Position numbers and translations under genes: made by a program. The notes under the pieces are model-generated. The model did not search any database. It had not been told where the DNA came from and saw nothing but the letters and a program-made list of their open reading frames with translations. 64,000 bases of DNA, taken from an uncultured Clostridia bacterium. Its GTDB lineage: Bacteria > Bacillota > Clostridia > Christensenellales > Borkfalkiaceae. This document shows, piece after piece, positions 8,812 through 20,895 of this stretch. Within the stretch, counting starts at the first letter, position 1. Each line of letters begins with the position of its first letter. The stretch is taken from positions 1 to 64,000 of the forward strand of contig CALVMR010000016.1 of assembly GCA_944346885.1 (NCBI GenBank), given 5' to 3'.

Positions 8812-11085
8812 ATGAAAACATCCGTGATCGGTTATCCCCGCGTGGGGAGCTTGCGCGAACTGAAATTCGCCAGTGAAAAATATTTCCGCGGCGAGATCGG
8901 CGCCGAAGAATTGCAGGCAACGGCAAAAGCACTGCGTGCGGCGCACATCGACGTGCAGATGAAAAACGGGATCGACTTTATCCCCTGCAATGATTTTTCC
9001 TTTTACGACACCGTGCTGGACACCGCTTTCCTGCTCGGCGCCGTGCCCGCGCGTTATAAACAGCTCGGCTTATCCGCGCTGGATACGTACTTTGCCATGG
9101 CGCGCGGCTATCAGGGCGAACACGGCGACGTAAAAGCGCTCGCCATGAAAAAGTGGTTCAACACGAATTACCATTACATGGTCCCCGAACTCGACGACGA
9201 AACCGAACTCGTACCCGACGCAGCCAAACCGCTCGGCGAACTTGCCGAAGCAAAAGCGGCAAGCTGCGCGGCAAAACCCGTGCTGTGCGGCGCGTTCACC
9301 TTTTTGAAACTTGCGCGCTACACGGGCAAAAAGGATGCGAAAGATTTTGCCAAACAAGCCGCCGCGGCATACGGCGCCGTGCTGGAAACGCTCGCCGCCG
9401 CGGGCGCAAACTGGGTGCAATTTGACGAGCCCGCCCTCGTACGCGACCTGAGCAAAGAGGATAAAAAACTGTTCACCGCGCTGTACAAGAAGATCCTCTC
9501 CCGCAAAAACGGCGCAAAGGTATTGGTGCAAACCTATTTCGGCGACGTGCGCGACTGCTACAAGGAACTGTGCGCCCTGCCTTTTGACGGGATCGGGCTG
9601 GACTTTATAGAGGGTAGAGAGAGTTTTGCCCTCGTTGAAAAATTCGGCTTCCCCAAGGAGAAATTGCTGTTTGCGGGGCTCGTGAACGGAAAAAATATTT
9701 GGAAAAACCACTATGCCGCCACCGTGAACGCCGTTCGCAGGCTGCAAAACGCGGGCGCGGACGTTGTGCTCTCCACCTCCTGTTCGCTGCTGCACGTGCC
9801 CTATACGCTCCGCAACGAAACAAAGCTGCCCGCCGAATGCAACGAGCGCTTTGCCTTTGCCGAAGAAAAGCTCACGGAGCTTTGCGAACTCAAAGAGATC
9901 CTCGCGGCAAGCGCTCCCGAATCGTGCGCGGCATTTTGCAGCAACGCGGCGCTGTTCGCCCGCGAACGCAGCGGCAAAAATGCAGCGGTGCAAGCCAAGG
10001 TTGCCGCCATCCGTAAAGAAGACTACACCCGCCTTCCGCTCTTTGAAGTGCGCGAAGCGATCCAAAGGGAGCGCTTTAAACTCCCCCTGCTGCCGACAAC
10101 GACCATCGGCTCCTTCCCGCAGACGGCGGACGTCAAAGCGAACCGCGCCGCATACAAAAAGGGAGAGATCGGCAAAGCCGAATACGACGCGTTCAACCGC
10201 AAAAAGATCGCGGAATGCGTCGCCTTGCAGGAAAAGATCGGTTTAGACGTCCTTGTCCACGGCGAATTTGAACGCAACGATATGGTGGAATACTTCGGCG
10301 AATGCCTCAGCGGCTTCCTCTTTACCGAAAAGGCTTGGGTGCAATCGTACGGAACGCGCTGCGTAAAGCCCCCCATCGTTTGGGGAGACGTTTCCCGCGA
10401 AAAGCCGATGACCGTGGAATGGTCGGTCTACGCGCAGAGCCTGACCGAAAAACCGATGAAAGGCATGCTGACGGGGCCCGTGACCATCCTCAACTGGTCT
10501 TTCCCGCGCGAAGATATCACCCTGCGCGAATGCGCGTTGCAGATCGCGCTGGCGATCCGCGAGGAAGTGCTCGATTTGGAAGCAAACGGCTTGAAGATCA
10601 TCCAGATCGACGAAGCGGCGCTGCGCGAAAAGCTGCCCCTGCGCAAGAGCGATTGGGAGAGCGAATACCTCAGCTGGGCGATCCCCGCTTTCCGCCTCGT
10701 GCACAGCGGCGTAAAGGCAGAAACGCAGATCCATACGCACATGTGTTACAGCGAATTTACCGATATCATCCCCGCCATCGACAACATGGATGCAGACGTG
10801 ATTACCTTTGAAGCGTCTCGCTCCGATCTGCTCATCCTCGACGCGCTCAAAGCGAACAACTTCCGCACGCAAGTCGGCCCCGGCGTATACGATATCCATT
10901 CGCCGCGCGTGCCCTCCGTTTCCGAGATCAAAGGCGCGCTCAAAAAGATGCTTGCCAAGATCCCCGCACAAAAACTTTGGGTCAACCCGGACTGCGGCTT
11001 AAAGACGCGCGGCGTGGAAGAAACAGTCCCCAGCCTCGAACACCTCGTGGAGGCAGCAAAAGAACTTCGAAATGAAAACGTGTGA
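8812..11085 (+). CDS. metE: Cobalamin-independent methionine synthase
   Basis: A 757-residue enzyme (5-methyltetrahydropteroyltriglutamate-homocysteine methyltransferase) making methionine from homocysteine without B12. It is full length for the family. Both barrel halves are present: the N-terminal [18 protein letters not shown] and the C-terminal [17 protein letters not shown]. Zinc ligands are seen as His643 and Cys645 in HTHMCYSEF and Cys728 in NPDCGLKTR, offset by two from E. coli numbering. SD AAAAGGAA. metF follows with a 14-bp overlap, so both proteins come from one transcript and supply the methyl donor and the methyl transfer. No SAM or B12 riboswitch is visible; control appears to be transcriptional through the operator upstream. 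Confidence 0.97.
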   Translation: MKTSVIGYPRVGSLRELKFASEKYFRGEIGAEELQATAKALRAAHIDVQMKNGIDFIPCNDFSFYDTVLDTAFLLGAVPARYKQLGLSALDTYFAMARGYQGEHGDVKALAMKKWFNTNYHYMVPELDDETELVPDAAKPLGELAEAKAASCAAKPVLCGAFTFLKLARYTGKKDAKDFAKQAAAAYGAVLETLAAAGANWVQFDEPALVRDLSKEDKKLFTALYKKILSRKNGAKVLVQTYFGDVRDCYKELCALPFDGIGLDFIEGRESFALVEKFGFPKEKLLFAGLVNGKNIWKNHYAATVNAVRRLQNAGADVVLSTSCSLLHVPYTLRNETKLPAECNERFAFAEEKLTELCELKEILAASAPESCAAFCSNAALFARERSGKNAAVQAKVAAIRKEDYTRLPLFEVREAIQRERFKLPLLPTTTIGSFPQTADVKANRAAYKKGEIGKAEYDAFNRKKIAECVALQEKIGLDVLVHGEFERNDMVEYFGECLSGFLFTEKAWVQSYGTRCVKPPIVWGDVSREKPMTVEWSVYAQSLTEKPMKGMLTGPVTILNWSFPREDITLRECALQIALAIREEVLDLEANGLKIIQIDEAALREKLPLRKSDWESEYLSWAIPAFRLVHSGVKAETQIHTHMCYSEFTDIIPAIDNMDADVITFEASRSDLLILDALKANNFRTQVGPGVYDIHSPRVPSVSEIKGALKKMLAKIPAQKLWVNPDCGLKTRGVEETVPSLEHLVEAAKELRNENV

Positions 11086-11932
11086 ACTCTTTCAAAAGAA
11101 AACCGTACTCTCCTATGAGGTATTCCCGCCCAAGCGCACGGATGCCGTGGAGACGGTATACAGTACCGTTGCCGCGCTGAAAGACTTTTCGCCCGATTTT
11201 ATCAGCGTTACTTATGGCGCGGGCGGCGGCAAGGCAACGTGCGACGCCACGCTCTCCATCGCTTCGTTCATCAAAAACATTTACGGCATCGAAAGCGTGG
11301 CGCACCTGCCCTGCATCGGGCTGACGCGCGAAGAGGCGGAAAACCAGTTGCAGCGCTTTCAAGAAGCGGGGATCGAAAACATCCTCGCCCTGCGCGGCGA
11401 TATGCCCGAAGGCGGCACCCCCGCGGGAGACTTTGCGCACGCAAACGACTTGATCTCCTTTATCCGCGAACGCTACGACTTTAACCTGATCGCAGCCTGT
11501 TACCCGGAGGGGCACAACGAATCCGAAAACATTTTAGACGATATCCGCTATCTGAAAGTAAAAACGGATGCGGGCGCAACGCAACTGATCTCGCAGCTGT
11601 TTTTCGATAACGACTATTTTTACAGGTTTTTGGAACGCTGCCGCTTGGCGAACATCAACGTTCCCATCGAGGCGGGCATCATGCCCGTAGCCAACAAAAA
11701 ACAGATCGAGCGGATGGTCACGCTGTGCGGCGTTACTCTCCCCAAAAAATTCTCCTCCATGATGTCGCGCTATGAAAACAACCCGGAAGCGATGCGCGAC
11801 GCAGGCATAGCGTATGCCGTCGATCAGATCGTCGATTTGATCGCACAGGGCGTAGACGGCATCCACCTGTACACCATGAACAATCCGTACATCGCCCGCC
11901 GCATTTATGAAGCGGTGCACAGGCTTTTGTAA
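11072..11932 (+). CDS. metF: Methylenetetrahydrofolate reductase
   Basis: A 286-residue FAD enzyme reducing 5,10-methylene-THF to 5-methyl-THF, the methyl donor used by MetE. Family marks: SYEVFPPKR at the N-terminus, [10 protein letters not shown], the folate/NADH region [22 protein letters not shown], and [21 protein letters not shown]. The start ATG at 11072 overlaps the end of metE, so translation is probably coupled. Followed by a perfect 42-nt palindromic terminator. Stop TAA. Confidence 0.97.
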   Translation: MKTCELFQKKTVLSYEVFPPKRTDAVETVYSTVAALKDFSPDFISVTYGAGGGKATCDATLSIASFIKNIYGIESVAHLPCIGLTREEAENQLQRFQEAGIENILALRGDMPEGGTPAGDFAHANDLISFIRERYDFNLIAACYPEGHNESENILDDIRYLKVKTDAGATQLISQLFFDNDYFYRFLERCRLANINVPIEAGIMPVANKKQIERMVTLCGVTLPKKFSSMMSRYENNPEAMRDAGIAYAVDQIVDLIAQGVDGIHLYTMNNPYIARRIYEAVHRLL

Positions 11933-11986
11933 GCAGAACACGATTTACGAAACGGCGCGCAAAATTTTATGATCAAAACACCTTTC

Positions 11987-12028
11987 AAAGCGCAGGGGCT
12001 TCGGCATATGCCGAAGCCCCTGCGCTTT
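11987..12028. terminator. Bidirectional terminator between metF and the LysR gene
   Basis: A perfect 42-nt palindrome (two 21-nt arms, 11987-12007 and 12008-12028) bounded by short A and T runs. It lies between converging metF and the regulator gene. Confidence 0.85.
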
Positions 12029-12115
12029 TGAACATCCCGTGCATACCGCAGCTGCTCTTGCCCTGTGCTTTTGCATAGTCCTAAGCAAGCCGCAGCCGCC
12101 CTTGCCCCGCTCCCC

Positions 12116-13039
12116 TTATGAAAGCAAGCGGAACCCGTCTGCCGCGATCAGCCACTTCAACATAGAGAGGTATTCCCTTGCCGACGCCGCAAGCGGCGCT
12201 TTTTCGTTTAAAATGTATCCGACAAGCATGCGCTCCTCCGTTTTCAGGCGGACGGAAACGATGTTGTCGCCGTTTAAATTGCGGTTCAAGACCCCCGTAC
12301 AGATCGTATAGCCGTTGAGCCCCAACAGCAAATTGAAAAGAGTTGCCCTGTCGCTCACATGGATGCGCTTTTTGTGCGGCTCGGTGCTCAAAATCTCCTC
12401 CGAAAAATAAAAAGAGTTGTACGCGCCCTGCTCGAACACCAAACAAGGGTATTCTTCCAGCTCCGAAAGCGCCAATTCCGCCCGCCCCGCAAGCGGATGC
12501 GAACAGCTTAAAAACACATGCGGCTCCGCCTCAAACAGCGGCGTAAAGAGCAAAGATTTTTCTTTAAAGAGATTGCGCAGCACCTTTTCGTTGAACGTAC
12601 TCAGATACAAAATGCCGAGCTCGCTTTGAAAATTCGCCACGTCCTCGATGATCTCGGCGGTGCGCGTTTCGCGCAGCGTAAATTCGTATTCGTCCGCCTG
12701 CAAAGAGGTGATCAGATCCACAAAGGCGTTTACCGCAAAAGCATAATGCTGCGTGGAGATGCGGCACAGCTGTTTTGCGGGTTTTTTGTGTTTATACCGC
12801 TCTTCCAACAGCTGCGTTTGGTCCAAAATCTGCCGCGCATAGGATAAAAATTCCGCCCCCTCCGCCGAAAGCGCGATCCCTTTCGGCGAACGGCGAAAGA
12901 TCTCGATCCCAAGTTCCGCTTCCAGTTCTTTGACCGCGGCAGACAAGCTCGGCTGCGCGATATAGAGCTGCCGCGCCGCCTCCGTGATCGAACCGCATTC
13001 CGAAATTTTTGTAACGTACCGAAGCTGCTGTATCGTCAT
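12116..13039 (-). CDS. LysR-family regulator, MtaR/CpsY-like
   Basis: A 307-residue transcription factor. Residues 1-60 are the winged helix (MTIQQLRYVTKISECGSITEAARQL, AQPSLSAAVKELEAELGIEIFRR). The effector domain has stretches I recognise from streptococcal MtaR/CpsY: SYARQILDQTQLLEERYK, STQHYAFAVNAFVDL, LRETRTAEIIEDVANF, NSFYFSEEILS and VSDRATLFNLLLGLNGY. That subfamily controls methionine supply through MET-boxes, which fits the neighbouring metE-metF operon and its operator-like palindrome. The start at 13039 has GGAGG in front; a 20-residue upstream extension starts at TTG without SD. An AGTACTATG motif lies 40-50 bp upstream. The role as methionine regulator is an inference from similarity and context. 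Confidence 0.88.
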   Translation of the reverse strand: MTIQQLRYVTKISECGSITEAARQLYIAQPSLSAAVKELEAELGIEIFRRSPKGIALSAEGAEFLSYARQILDQTQLLEERYKHKKPAKQLCRISTQHYAFAVNAFVDLITSLQADEYEFTLRETRTAEIIEDVANFQSELGILYLSTFNEKVLRNLFKEKSLLFTPLFEAEPHVFLSCSHPLAGRAELALSELEEYPCLVFEQGAYNSFYFSEEILSTEPHKKRIHVSDRATLFNLLLGLNGYTICTGVLNRNLNGDNIVSVRLKTEERMLVGYILNEKAPLAASAREYLSMLKWLIAADGFRLLS

Positions 13040-13137
13040 TACCGCCTCCGAAACTGAAATAATGCGCGATTTATGTAACGCATAGTACTTTGCAAACAAT
13101 GATTTTTAATAAAAAAACCATCGTCGCAGTACAAAAG

Positions 13138-13168
13138 AAAAGCGCGCGGCGCAATTTTTGCGCCGCGC
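13138..13168 (-). terminator. gyrA terminator
   Basis: An eleven-pair stem GCGCGGCGCAA/TTGCGCCGCGC (13144-13168) followed on the minus strand by GCTTTTCTTTTG. It lies just after the gyrA stop and before the LysR promoter region. Confidence 0.8.
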
Positions 13169-13181
13169 ACACGATCCGTGT

Positions 13182-15746
13182 TTATGCCTGCTCTTCGCCG
13201 CCCGACGCATCTTCCGCGGGCAAAGCGGCGGCTGCGCCCTCCTCCGTTTGCGCCTGCTCATCCTGCACTTCCTCTTCTTCGCGCGGGGCAACGGCAACCG
13301 TAGCCACGGCAGAATCTTTCAGGCGCATGACGCGCACGCCCTGCGTATTCCTGCCGATCTTGGAAATATCCGAAACATGCATGCGGATGATCGTACCGTT
13401 GTTCGAGATGACCATGATGTCTTCCATTTCGTCAACGATCTTCAAATTGACGAGGTACCCTGTTTTTTCATTGAATACACCCGCTTTGATCCCCTTGCCT
13501 GCCCTGCCCTGCAAGCGGTAATCTTCCACGTCGGAACGCTTTCCGTAGCCGTTGGAGGTAAGCGTTAAGATCTCGCAGCCGGGTTTTATGACGAGCATAT
13601 CGACCAGATAATCGTCCGCGCCCAAATTCATGGCGCGCACGCCCTGCGTATCCCTGCCCATCGGGCGCACGTCGCTCTCTTTAAAGCGGATGCACTTCCC
13701 TTCTTTGGAGGCAATGATCAGCTCATCCTGCCCTGTGGTAAATTCGACCGAAATGAGCTCGTCGCCCTCGTTGATCTTGATGGCGATCTTTCCCACCTTT
13801 CGGATATTGGCAAACTCTTCCAGCGCCGTCTTTTTGATCAGCCCTCTCCGCGTTGCCATGGCGATGTATCCGCCGCCTTCGGCAGGCATGGGGATGACGG
13901 CGGTGATCTTTTCGCCCTGGTCGATCTGCAACAAATTGACGATCGCCCGCCCGCGCGCCTGGCGCTGCGCCTCCGGTATCTCGTATCCCTTGATGGAGTA
14001 TACCTTTCCGTAACTGGAAAAGAACAGGATCTGTGAATGCGTGGAGGCGATAAACAAGCGCTCTACAAAGTCTTCCTCTTTGGGGCGGTGCGCCGTAACG
14101 CCCATGCCGCCGCGGCGCTGCGCACGGTATTCGGCAACGGGCTGGCGTTTTACATAGCCCGAATGCGTCATCGAAATAACAACGTCTTCCTCTTCGATAA
14201 GGTCTTCGTCGTCGATCTCGCCGTAATCGTACGAAATTTCCGTTTTGCGTTCGCTCGGATAATTTTCTTTAATGACAGTCAAATCGGCTTTGATGATATC
14301 CAGCACGCGCTGTTCGTGCGCCAAAATATCTTTCAAATCTGCGATCGTGCGTTCGAGCGCGGCAAGCTCTTCCTGCAATTTTTCCACTTCCAGCGAAGTA
14401 AGGCGCTGCAAGCGCATTTCCAAAATCGCATTCGCCTGCTTTTCGGAAAGCTCGAACGCCGCAACGAGGCGTGCGCACGCCACGTTTTTGTCGGCGGAAG
14501 CCTTGATGATGGCGATCACTTCATCGATGTTTGCAAGGGCAAGCACCAACCCGCTCAAAATGTGCGCGCGCTCCTCCGCCTTGTTCAAGTCGAAACGCGT
14601 GCGCCGCACGATCACCTCTTTTTGGTGTTCGATATAATAATGGATGCAGTCTTTTAACCCCAGCACTTTCGGCTCGCCGTCCACCAATGCCAGCATGATG
14701 ATGCCGTTGGAGGTTTGCAGCTGCGTGTGCTTGTAGAGCATGTTCAAAACGACCTGCGCATTTGCGTCTTTGCGCAGTTCGATCACGATGCGCATCCCGT
14801 CGCGGTCCGATTCCTCCTGAATGTTGGAGATCCCGTCGATGCGCTTATCCTTTACGAGGTCGGCAATGTTTTCGATCAAACGTGCCTTGTTTACTTGGTA
14901 CGGGATCTCGCTGACCACGATACGCGTGCGCGGCGTGTTTCCGGATTGATACTCCTCGATCTCGCAGCGCGCGCGCAAAATGTAATTGCCGCGCCCCGTG
15001 TAATAAGCACGCTTGATCCCCGCCCTGCCCATGAGGATCGCGCCCGTGGGGAAATCGGGAGCGGGAATGTGCGTCATCAGTTCTTCGACGGTGATATCGG
15101 GGTTATCGATCTGCGCAATGACGCCGGAAATGACCTCCGCCAGATTGTGCGGCGGGATATTCGTTGCCATGCCGACGGCGATCCCGTCGCTGCCGTTGAC
15201 GAGCAGATTCGGGAAGCGAGACGGCAGCACGGTCGGCTGCATACCGGTATCGTCAAAGGTGGGATAATAATCCACCGTCTCCTTGTCAAGGTCGCGCAGC
15301 ATTTCCGCCGCCAGTTTCGACATGCGCGCTTCGGTATAGCGCATTGCCGCGGGCGGATCGCCGTCCACCGAACCGAAGTTTCCGTGCCCGTCTACAAGCG
15401 GGAAATTGATGGTGAAATCCTGCGCAAGGCGGACCAGCGCGTCGTAGACCGCCAAATCGCCGTGCGGGTGGTATTTACCGAGCACATCGCCGACGATACG
15501 CGCGCATTTGCGGTACGCCTTGTCGTTGTACAGCCCCATCTCGTGCATGGAGTACAGGATGCGCCTGTGCACGGGCTTCAACCCGTCGCGCACGTCCGGG
15601 ATAGCGCGGCTCACGTTGACCGCCATCGCATAGGCGATGAACGATTTTTTCAGCTCGTCATCCACTTCGACGTCGATGAGGTTCGTCATCGCAAGCGTCT
15701 TTTTAAACTCTTCCGTAAGTTCGGGGCTCGTCTCTTTTTTTGCCAT
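13182..15746 (-). CDS. gyrA: DNA gyrase subunit A, Leu at quinolone position 83
   Basis: An 854-residue breakage-reunion subunit that, with GyrB, introduces negative supercoils. The N-terminal domain has [21 protein letters not shown] and the catalytic tyrosine in AAMRYTE (Tyr137). The C-terminal pinwheel carries the gyrase-specific GyrA box QRRGGMG, so this is gyrase rather than topoisomerase IV. The resistance-determining loop reads [11 protein letters not shown]: Leu98 occupies the position of E. coli Ser83 (codon TTG, 15453-15455), while Asp102 (Asp87) is kept. The C-terminal tail is Glu/Ala-rich. SD AAGGGGAT overlaps the gyrB stop, with an 11-nt gap, so gyrB-gyrA are one operon. Confidence 0.97.
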   Translation of the reverse strand: MAKKETSPELTEEFKKTLAMTNLIDVEVDDELKKSFIAYAMAVNVSRAIPDVRDGLKPVHRRILYSMHEMGLYNDKAYRKCARIVGDVLGKYHPHGDLAVYDALVRLAQDFTINFPLVDGHGNFGSVDGDPPAAMRYTEARMSKLAAEMLRDLDKETVDYYPTFDDTGMQPTVLPSRFPNLLVNGSDGIAVGMATNIPPHNLAEVISGVIAQIDNPDITVEELMTHIPAPDFPTGAILMGRAGIKRAYYTGRGNYILRARCEIEEYQSGNTPRTRIVVSEIPYQVNKARLIENIADLVKDKRIDGISNIQEESDRDGMRIVIELRKDANAQVVLNMLYKHTQLQTSNGIIMLALVDGEPKVLGLKDCIHYYIEHQKEVIVRRTRFDLNKAEERAHILSGLVLALANIDEVIAIIKASADKNVACARLVAAFELSEKQANAILEMRLQRLTSLEVEKLQEELAALERTIADLKDILAHEQRVLDIIKADLTVIKENYPSERKTEISYDYGEIDDEDLIEEEDVVISMTHSGYVKRQPVAEYRAQRRGGMGVTAHRPKEEDFVERLFIASTHSQILFFSSYGKVYSIKGYEIPEAQRQARGRAIVNLLQIDQGEKITAVIPMPAEGGGYIAMATRRGLIKKTALEEFANIRKVGKIAIKINEGDELISVEFTTGQDELIIASKEGKCIRFKESDVRPMGRDTQGVRAMNLGADDYLVDMLVIKPGCEILTLTSNGYGKRSDVEDYRLQGRAGKGIKAGVFNEKTGYLVNLKIVDEMEDIMVISNNGTIIRMHVSDISKIGRNTQGVRVMRLKDSAVATVAVAPREEEEVQDEQAQTEEGAAAALPAEDASGGEEQA

Positions 15747-15757
15747 GTTCTATCCCC

Positions 15758-17744
<1,987 letters not shown>

Positions 17745-17942
17745 AGCAATTTAAGGGAAAAAGCGAAAATAAATTTTATGCGGTTTCGTTTAAGGCGTTT
17801 AAACGCCTCTCTGCGGCGCGAAAAATGAAAAATCGAAAAATATATCGATTTTTAAAAGCAACTGAAAAATTTTTTCGGCGCCCGCTTTTTCGGTATAAAA
17901 CCTTGCAAAACGGGCAAACTGTTTTATGCGAGGTGACAAAGG

Positions 17943-18095
17943 GTGGAAATGCAATGCAGCGGCTGCGGAAGGACCTTTAACGCGGCAAAAATGAGCGTAT
18001 GCGGCGACTGCGGCGCCTATTTCTGCCCCGATTGCCGCACCCGCGCAAACGGGCTCTGCCCGCACTGCTGCGGGCATACGGAACACTTGCACTGA
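17943..18095 (+). CDS. Small zinc-ribbon protein
   Basis: A 48-50 residue protein. Read from the ATG at 17949 it begins MQCSGCGRTFNAAK and carries four CxxC-type knuckles: CSGC, CGDC, CPDC and CPHC, followed by CGHTEH. That makes nine Cys and several His, enough for two zinc sites of the double zinc-ribbon kind. A GTG at 17943 is in frame and is placed 7 nt after GAGGTG (17930-17935), while the ATG at 17949 is 5 nt after AAAGGG; either could be the start. Its divergent position opposite gyrB, a possible TATAAA at 17894-17899, and the dense Cys spacing argue for a real gene. Function unknown; a nucleic-acid or protein adaptor is possible but not shown. Confidence 0.7.
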   Translation: MEMQCSGCGRTFNAAKMSVCGDCGAYFCPDCRTRANGLCPHCCGHTEHLH

Positions 18096-18157
18096 GCGGC
18101 AAACATAGAAGCGCCGCGCGCCGCCGCACTGCGGCGGCGCAAAAAATAACGGGCAAA

Positions 18158-18204
18158 AACCGCGCGACGGGCGGGGGATCGTATCCCCCGCCCGTCGCGC
18201 GGTT
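18158..18204. terminator. 22-bp stem-loop terminator
   Basis: Arms 18158-18179 and 18183-18204 are perfectly complementary around a 3-nt loop. On the minus strand the stem ends in GGTTTTTGCCC, so it can terminate the peptidase gene; it may also stop the zinc-ribbon transcript. A second GC-rich hairpin (GCGCCGCCGCA/TGCGGCGGCGC) lies at about 18118-18140. Confidence 0.75.
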
Positions 18205-18285
18205 CTCTTGCCGGCACACGCACACCCTACGCTTTTTTGTTGCGCTCCCCTGCCGCGCAATTTGCCGAATGCCGCCGCCTTGCTC

Positions 18286-19404
18286 TTATTCCGCCGCTTG
18301 CGCTTCGGCTTCCTCGCGCAGGCAGGCGAGCAATTTTTTTTCATAAGCCGCCATTCCGGGCACGCCGAGCAAAGGCAAAAGGTTTTCCGCCTCCTCGATG
18401 CAGCGCAGGCAAGCGGGCGCGTTCCCTTCCGCATACAGGGCATACGCCGCCGCAACGCGCCGCGCGGAGACCGTCCGCTCTTCGCGCAGATACCCCCGCA
18501 CGGCGGGATACAGGCGCCTTGCCTCCTCTTTGTTTTGCTTGATCGCGCATTCGGCAAAAAGCACGTCCGCCGCTATGCCGCCGCGGCAATATTCGGGTAC
18601 ATACGCGGCAAGCCCCTTTAAGCGATCGCTCAGCGCCGCCGCCCGTTCCGCCTCTCCCCCGTCGATCGCGCGGGCGAGCCGATGATCGGTAAGCAGGATA
18701 AAATACGGGTCGTCCTCCGGCAGCTGCGGAACGCCGTAATAATACGCCTCCGCGATCTGCGCGGGCGTCTGCCCCTGCATGAGGCAGCACTCGACGGAGA
18801 GCAGCGCGACCATCGTCTGCGCGGAGGCATCCCACCGCAGCAATCCGAGCACAACGGCGCCGTCCGTGGGCGGCTGCACAAAGGGGATCAGGTTTACGAG
18901 CAACAGATAAAAAGCATACGGCAGCGATGCCGCAACGAGTGCGTATGCGGCAAAATGCACGGACGCGGCGAAGAGAAAAACCAAAAACGCCGCCGCAAAC
19001 CAAAGAAACGAAAACAGCAGCCCGCCCGCGGCAGTCAACGCGTACCGCCCGCGCAAGCCGCACGCGGCAACGGGCAGCATTTCGGCAGAGCCCGCATCTT
19101 CCTGCGGCGCGCGCCCGAAAGCCATGCGGACGCCCCTTCCGCTCCGAAAAACATGCACGAACCAAACATGCACGGCATGAAAACGAAACCCGCAGCAGGC
19201 GCCGAACAACACATGCCCCGCCTCGTGAAACGCGCAGCACAAAAACGAGGAGACGGCAGCCCCCGCCAGCATGGCAACGATGAGCAGCGCCGCATGGTAT
19301 TCCCGATAGTATTGCACGTAACCGAAATAGACGACGAGCACCGCCAACGCCAACGTAAGCGCGAGGCAAACGGCGGATAACGCCTTTTCAAGACGGCTGT
19401 TCAT
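18286..19404 (-). CDS. M50-like membrane metalloprotease
   Basis: A 372-residue polytopic membrane protein. Two hydrophobic segments precede CAFHEAGHVLFG (HExxH zinc motif, about residues 58-69). Further membrane segments follow, and NLIPFVQPPTDG provides the second, N..P..DG-like motif of site-2 proteases. The C-terminal 150 residues are soluble and helical (TPR-like in feel: YPAVRGYLREERT, AAAYALYAEGNAPACLRCIEEAEN). The start is the ATG at 19404, 8 nt after AAGGAG; a GTG at 19410 is too close to that SD. The ATG overlaps the ppx stop as ATGA, so the two are coupled. The substrate is unknown. Both zinc-site motifs are intact, so activity is plausible. Confidence 0.75.
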   Translation of the reverse strand: MNSRLEKALSAVCLALTLALAVLVVYFGYVQYYREYHAALLIVAMLAGAAVSSFLCCAFHEAGHVLFGACCGFRFHAVHVWFVHVFRSGRGVRMAFGRAPQEDAGSAEMLPVAACGLRGRYALTAAGGLLFSFLWFAAAFLVFLFAASVHFAAYALVAASLPYAFYLLLVNLIPFVQPPTDGAVVLGLLRWDASAQTMVALLSVECCLMQGQTPAQIAEAYYYGVPQLPEDDPYFILLTDHRLARAIDGGEAERAAALSDRLKGLAAYVPEYCRGGIAADVLFAECAIKQNKEEARRLYPAVRGYLREERTVSARRVAAAYALYAEGNAPACLRCIEEAENLLPLLGVPGMAAYEKKLLACLREEAEAQAAE

Positions 19405-20270
19405 ATCCACCGCTCCTTTTGCAGACGTTCCAGCAAATACCCCTCCAAATTATCGCTTTCGCGCACGGTCGCTTGCTCCGCCCCGACGCAGCGCATCACG
19501 CGATACAGGAGCAGCGCCCCGCCGCCGAGGATATCCGCACGGTCGGGATCCATCCCTTTCAGCCGCAGGCGCTCTTCCTGCGGCAGGGAGAGCAGTTTAT
19601 CTGCCCAAAACAGCACCCGCTCCGCCGAGAGGCGCAGCCCGTCCGTACGGGCGGGGTCATACGGCTCCAATTCCAATTCGAGCGCGGCAAGCGACGTTGC
19701 CGTGCCGCCGATGGCGCAGGCACGAAAACGCGGCACCGTTCCGTAAACGGCAATGCGCGCTGCGATTACGGATTCCAGCTTCTCTCGGTCCTCCCCGCAA
19801 AGATCGTGCAGACGAACGGCGCCGACGTCTGCGCTAGCGGCATAGACGACCGCCCCGCCGCGCGAAACGGTCACCTCGGTACTGGCGCCGCCAACATCGA
19901 TAATGCCGCCGTCTTCGCCACCCAACGCGCCCAAAAGACCGATGCGCGCCTCGTGTTCCCCGGAGATCACATCGACCGCCACGCCGCACGCAGCCCGCAC
20001 CGCATCGGTAAAATCGGTGCGGTTTTTCGCGCTGCGCACCGCCGCCGTGGCAAACACATACACAGCCGCCGCGCCCTGCGCCTTCGCCTCCTCATAATAG
20101 GAAGCCACCGCCCTCGCCGTGCGCGCGATCGCCGCAGAGGAAAGCGCACCGCTCTGCTCCACGCCCGCGCCGAGGCGGGTCGTTGCGATCTTCTTGCAAA
20201 TAGTTTTACCGTCCGCCCACAAAAGCAGACGGACGGAATTAGACCCGATATCGATCACACCGTACAGCAT
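19401..20270 (-). CDS. Ppx/GppA-family phosphatase
   Basis: A 289-residue ASKHA-fold protein. Phosphate-binding motifs are VIDIGSNSVRLLL at the start, GIIDVGGASTEVTV near the middle, and ACAIGGTATSLAALEL and ADILGGGALLL towards the C-terminus. These enzymes remove phosphate from polyphosphate or pppGpp. It corresponds to the short (about 300-residue) form without the C-terminal HD-like domain. Gene order yabP-yabQ-divIC-ppx resembles the spore/division region of many Firmicutes. Eighteen nt after divIC; ATGA-coupled to the peptidase gene. Confidence 0.92.
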   Translation of the reverse strand: MLYGVIDIGSNSVRLLLWADGKTICKKIATTRLGAGVEQSGALSSAAIARTARAVASYYEEAKAQGAAAVYVFATAAVRSAKNRTDFTDAVRAACGVAVDVISGEHEARIGLLGALGGEDGGIIDVGGASTEVTVSRGGAVVYAASADVGAVRLHDLCGEDREKLESVIAARIAVYGTVPRFRACAIGGTATSLAALELELEPYDPARTDGLRLSAERVLFWADKLLSLPQEERLRLKGMDPDRADILGGGALLLYRVMRCVGAEQATVRESDNLEGYLLERLQKERWI

Positions 20271-20288
20271 GGCACCTTGCTCCGCGCC

Positions 20289-20540
20289 TCAATAACGCAT
20301 GCCGAGCTCTCCCGCCATGTTTTCAAGCCAGACGAGATTGTTCTGCACCTTATCGCTCTCCGCTTCGAGATCTTTGTTTTCCTCTTCCAGCGCTTCGATC
20401 GCAGCCGTAAGCTCCGCTTCCCTCGCCCGACGCGCGCCGATCGCTATCATTTGGTAGACCCAAAACACGATCAGGATCGCAAGCAGCACGACCGCCGCCG
20501 CCGTGATTCCGATAACGATGCGCTTTTTTCTTTCTTCCAT
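20289..20540 (-). CDS. divIC: Septum formation initiator DivIC/FtsB-like
   Basis: An 83-residue bitopic membrane protein. A short basic cytoplasmic tip (MEERKKR), one membrane segment (IVIGITAAAVVLLAILIVFWVY) and an extracellular coiled coil (REAELTAAIEALEEENKDLEAES) give the standard FtsB/DivIC layout. It acts in the divisome with FtsL and DivIB/FtsQ. Its place just after yabP-yabQ is the conserved Firmicutes order. SD GAAAGG. The preceding yabQ frame runs on through the first 190 nt of this gene. Confidence 0.9.
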   Translation of the reverse strand: MEERKKRIVIGITAAAVVLLAILIVFWVYQMIAIGARRAREAELTAAIEALEEENKDLEAESDKVQNNLVWLENMAGELGMRY

Positions 20541-20895
20541 GCAAACCTTTCGGGATAAGGCGAAAAATCAAAACCGTGCCTCGCCCGTTTCTGTATTTAT
20601 TATACAGCTTTTTCGTGAAAAAGGCAAGTATTCTGTGTAAAGTTTCGGCGTACAGCCACACCCCCGCCAAAGCCGCCGCCAGCAAATACAGCCGCATCGG
20701 CGGCACGAACATTGCGGCGCGCAGGAGCGCGAACAGACAGGCGAACCCCGCAAAAAAAAGAAGATCCGCCGCAACGCGCACCGCCCTGCCCCGAACCGCC
20801 GCGCGCGCCGCCGCACACAGCGAATAGAGCGGACCCGCCGCAATGCCCGCCGTAAAACACGCCAGCAATGCGGCAAGCTGCGGCACGTCGTTCAT
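20350..20895 (-). CDS. yabQ: Spore cortex protein YabQ, over-long reading frame
   Basis: The first 110 residues look like YabQ: MNDVPQLAALLACFTAGIAAG, then three or four hydrophobic segments and a basic end FFTKKLYNKYRNGRG. YabQ is a membrane protein needed for spore cortex formation, and it lies between yabP and divIC as in Bacillus. The open frame does not stop there but continues to 20350, overlapping divIC by 191 nt; that tail (GRKKKAHRYRNHGGGGR..) has no family character and reads like a shadow of divIC. A TGA in another frame at about 20568 would end the protein at a natural size, so a small indel (real or from assembly) is possible. Start ATG at 20895, 4 nt overlap with yabP. Confidence 0.7.
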   Translation of the reverse strand: MNDVPQLAALLACFTAGIAAGPLYSLCAAARAAVRGRAVRVAADLLFFAGFACLFALLRAAMFVPPMRLYLLAAALAGVWLYAETLHRILAFFTKKLYNKYRNGRGTVLIFRLIPKGLHGRKKKAHRYRNHGGGGRAACDPDRVLGLPNDSDRRASGEGSGAYGCDRSAGRGKQRSRSGER

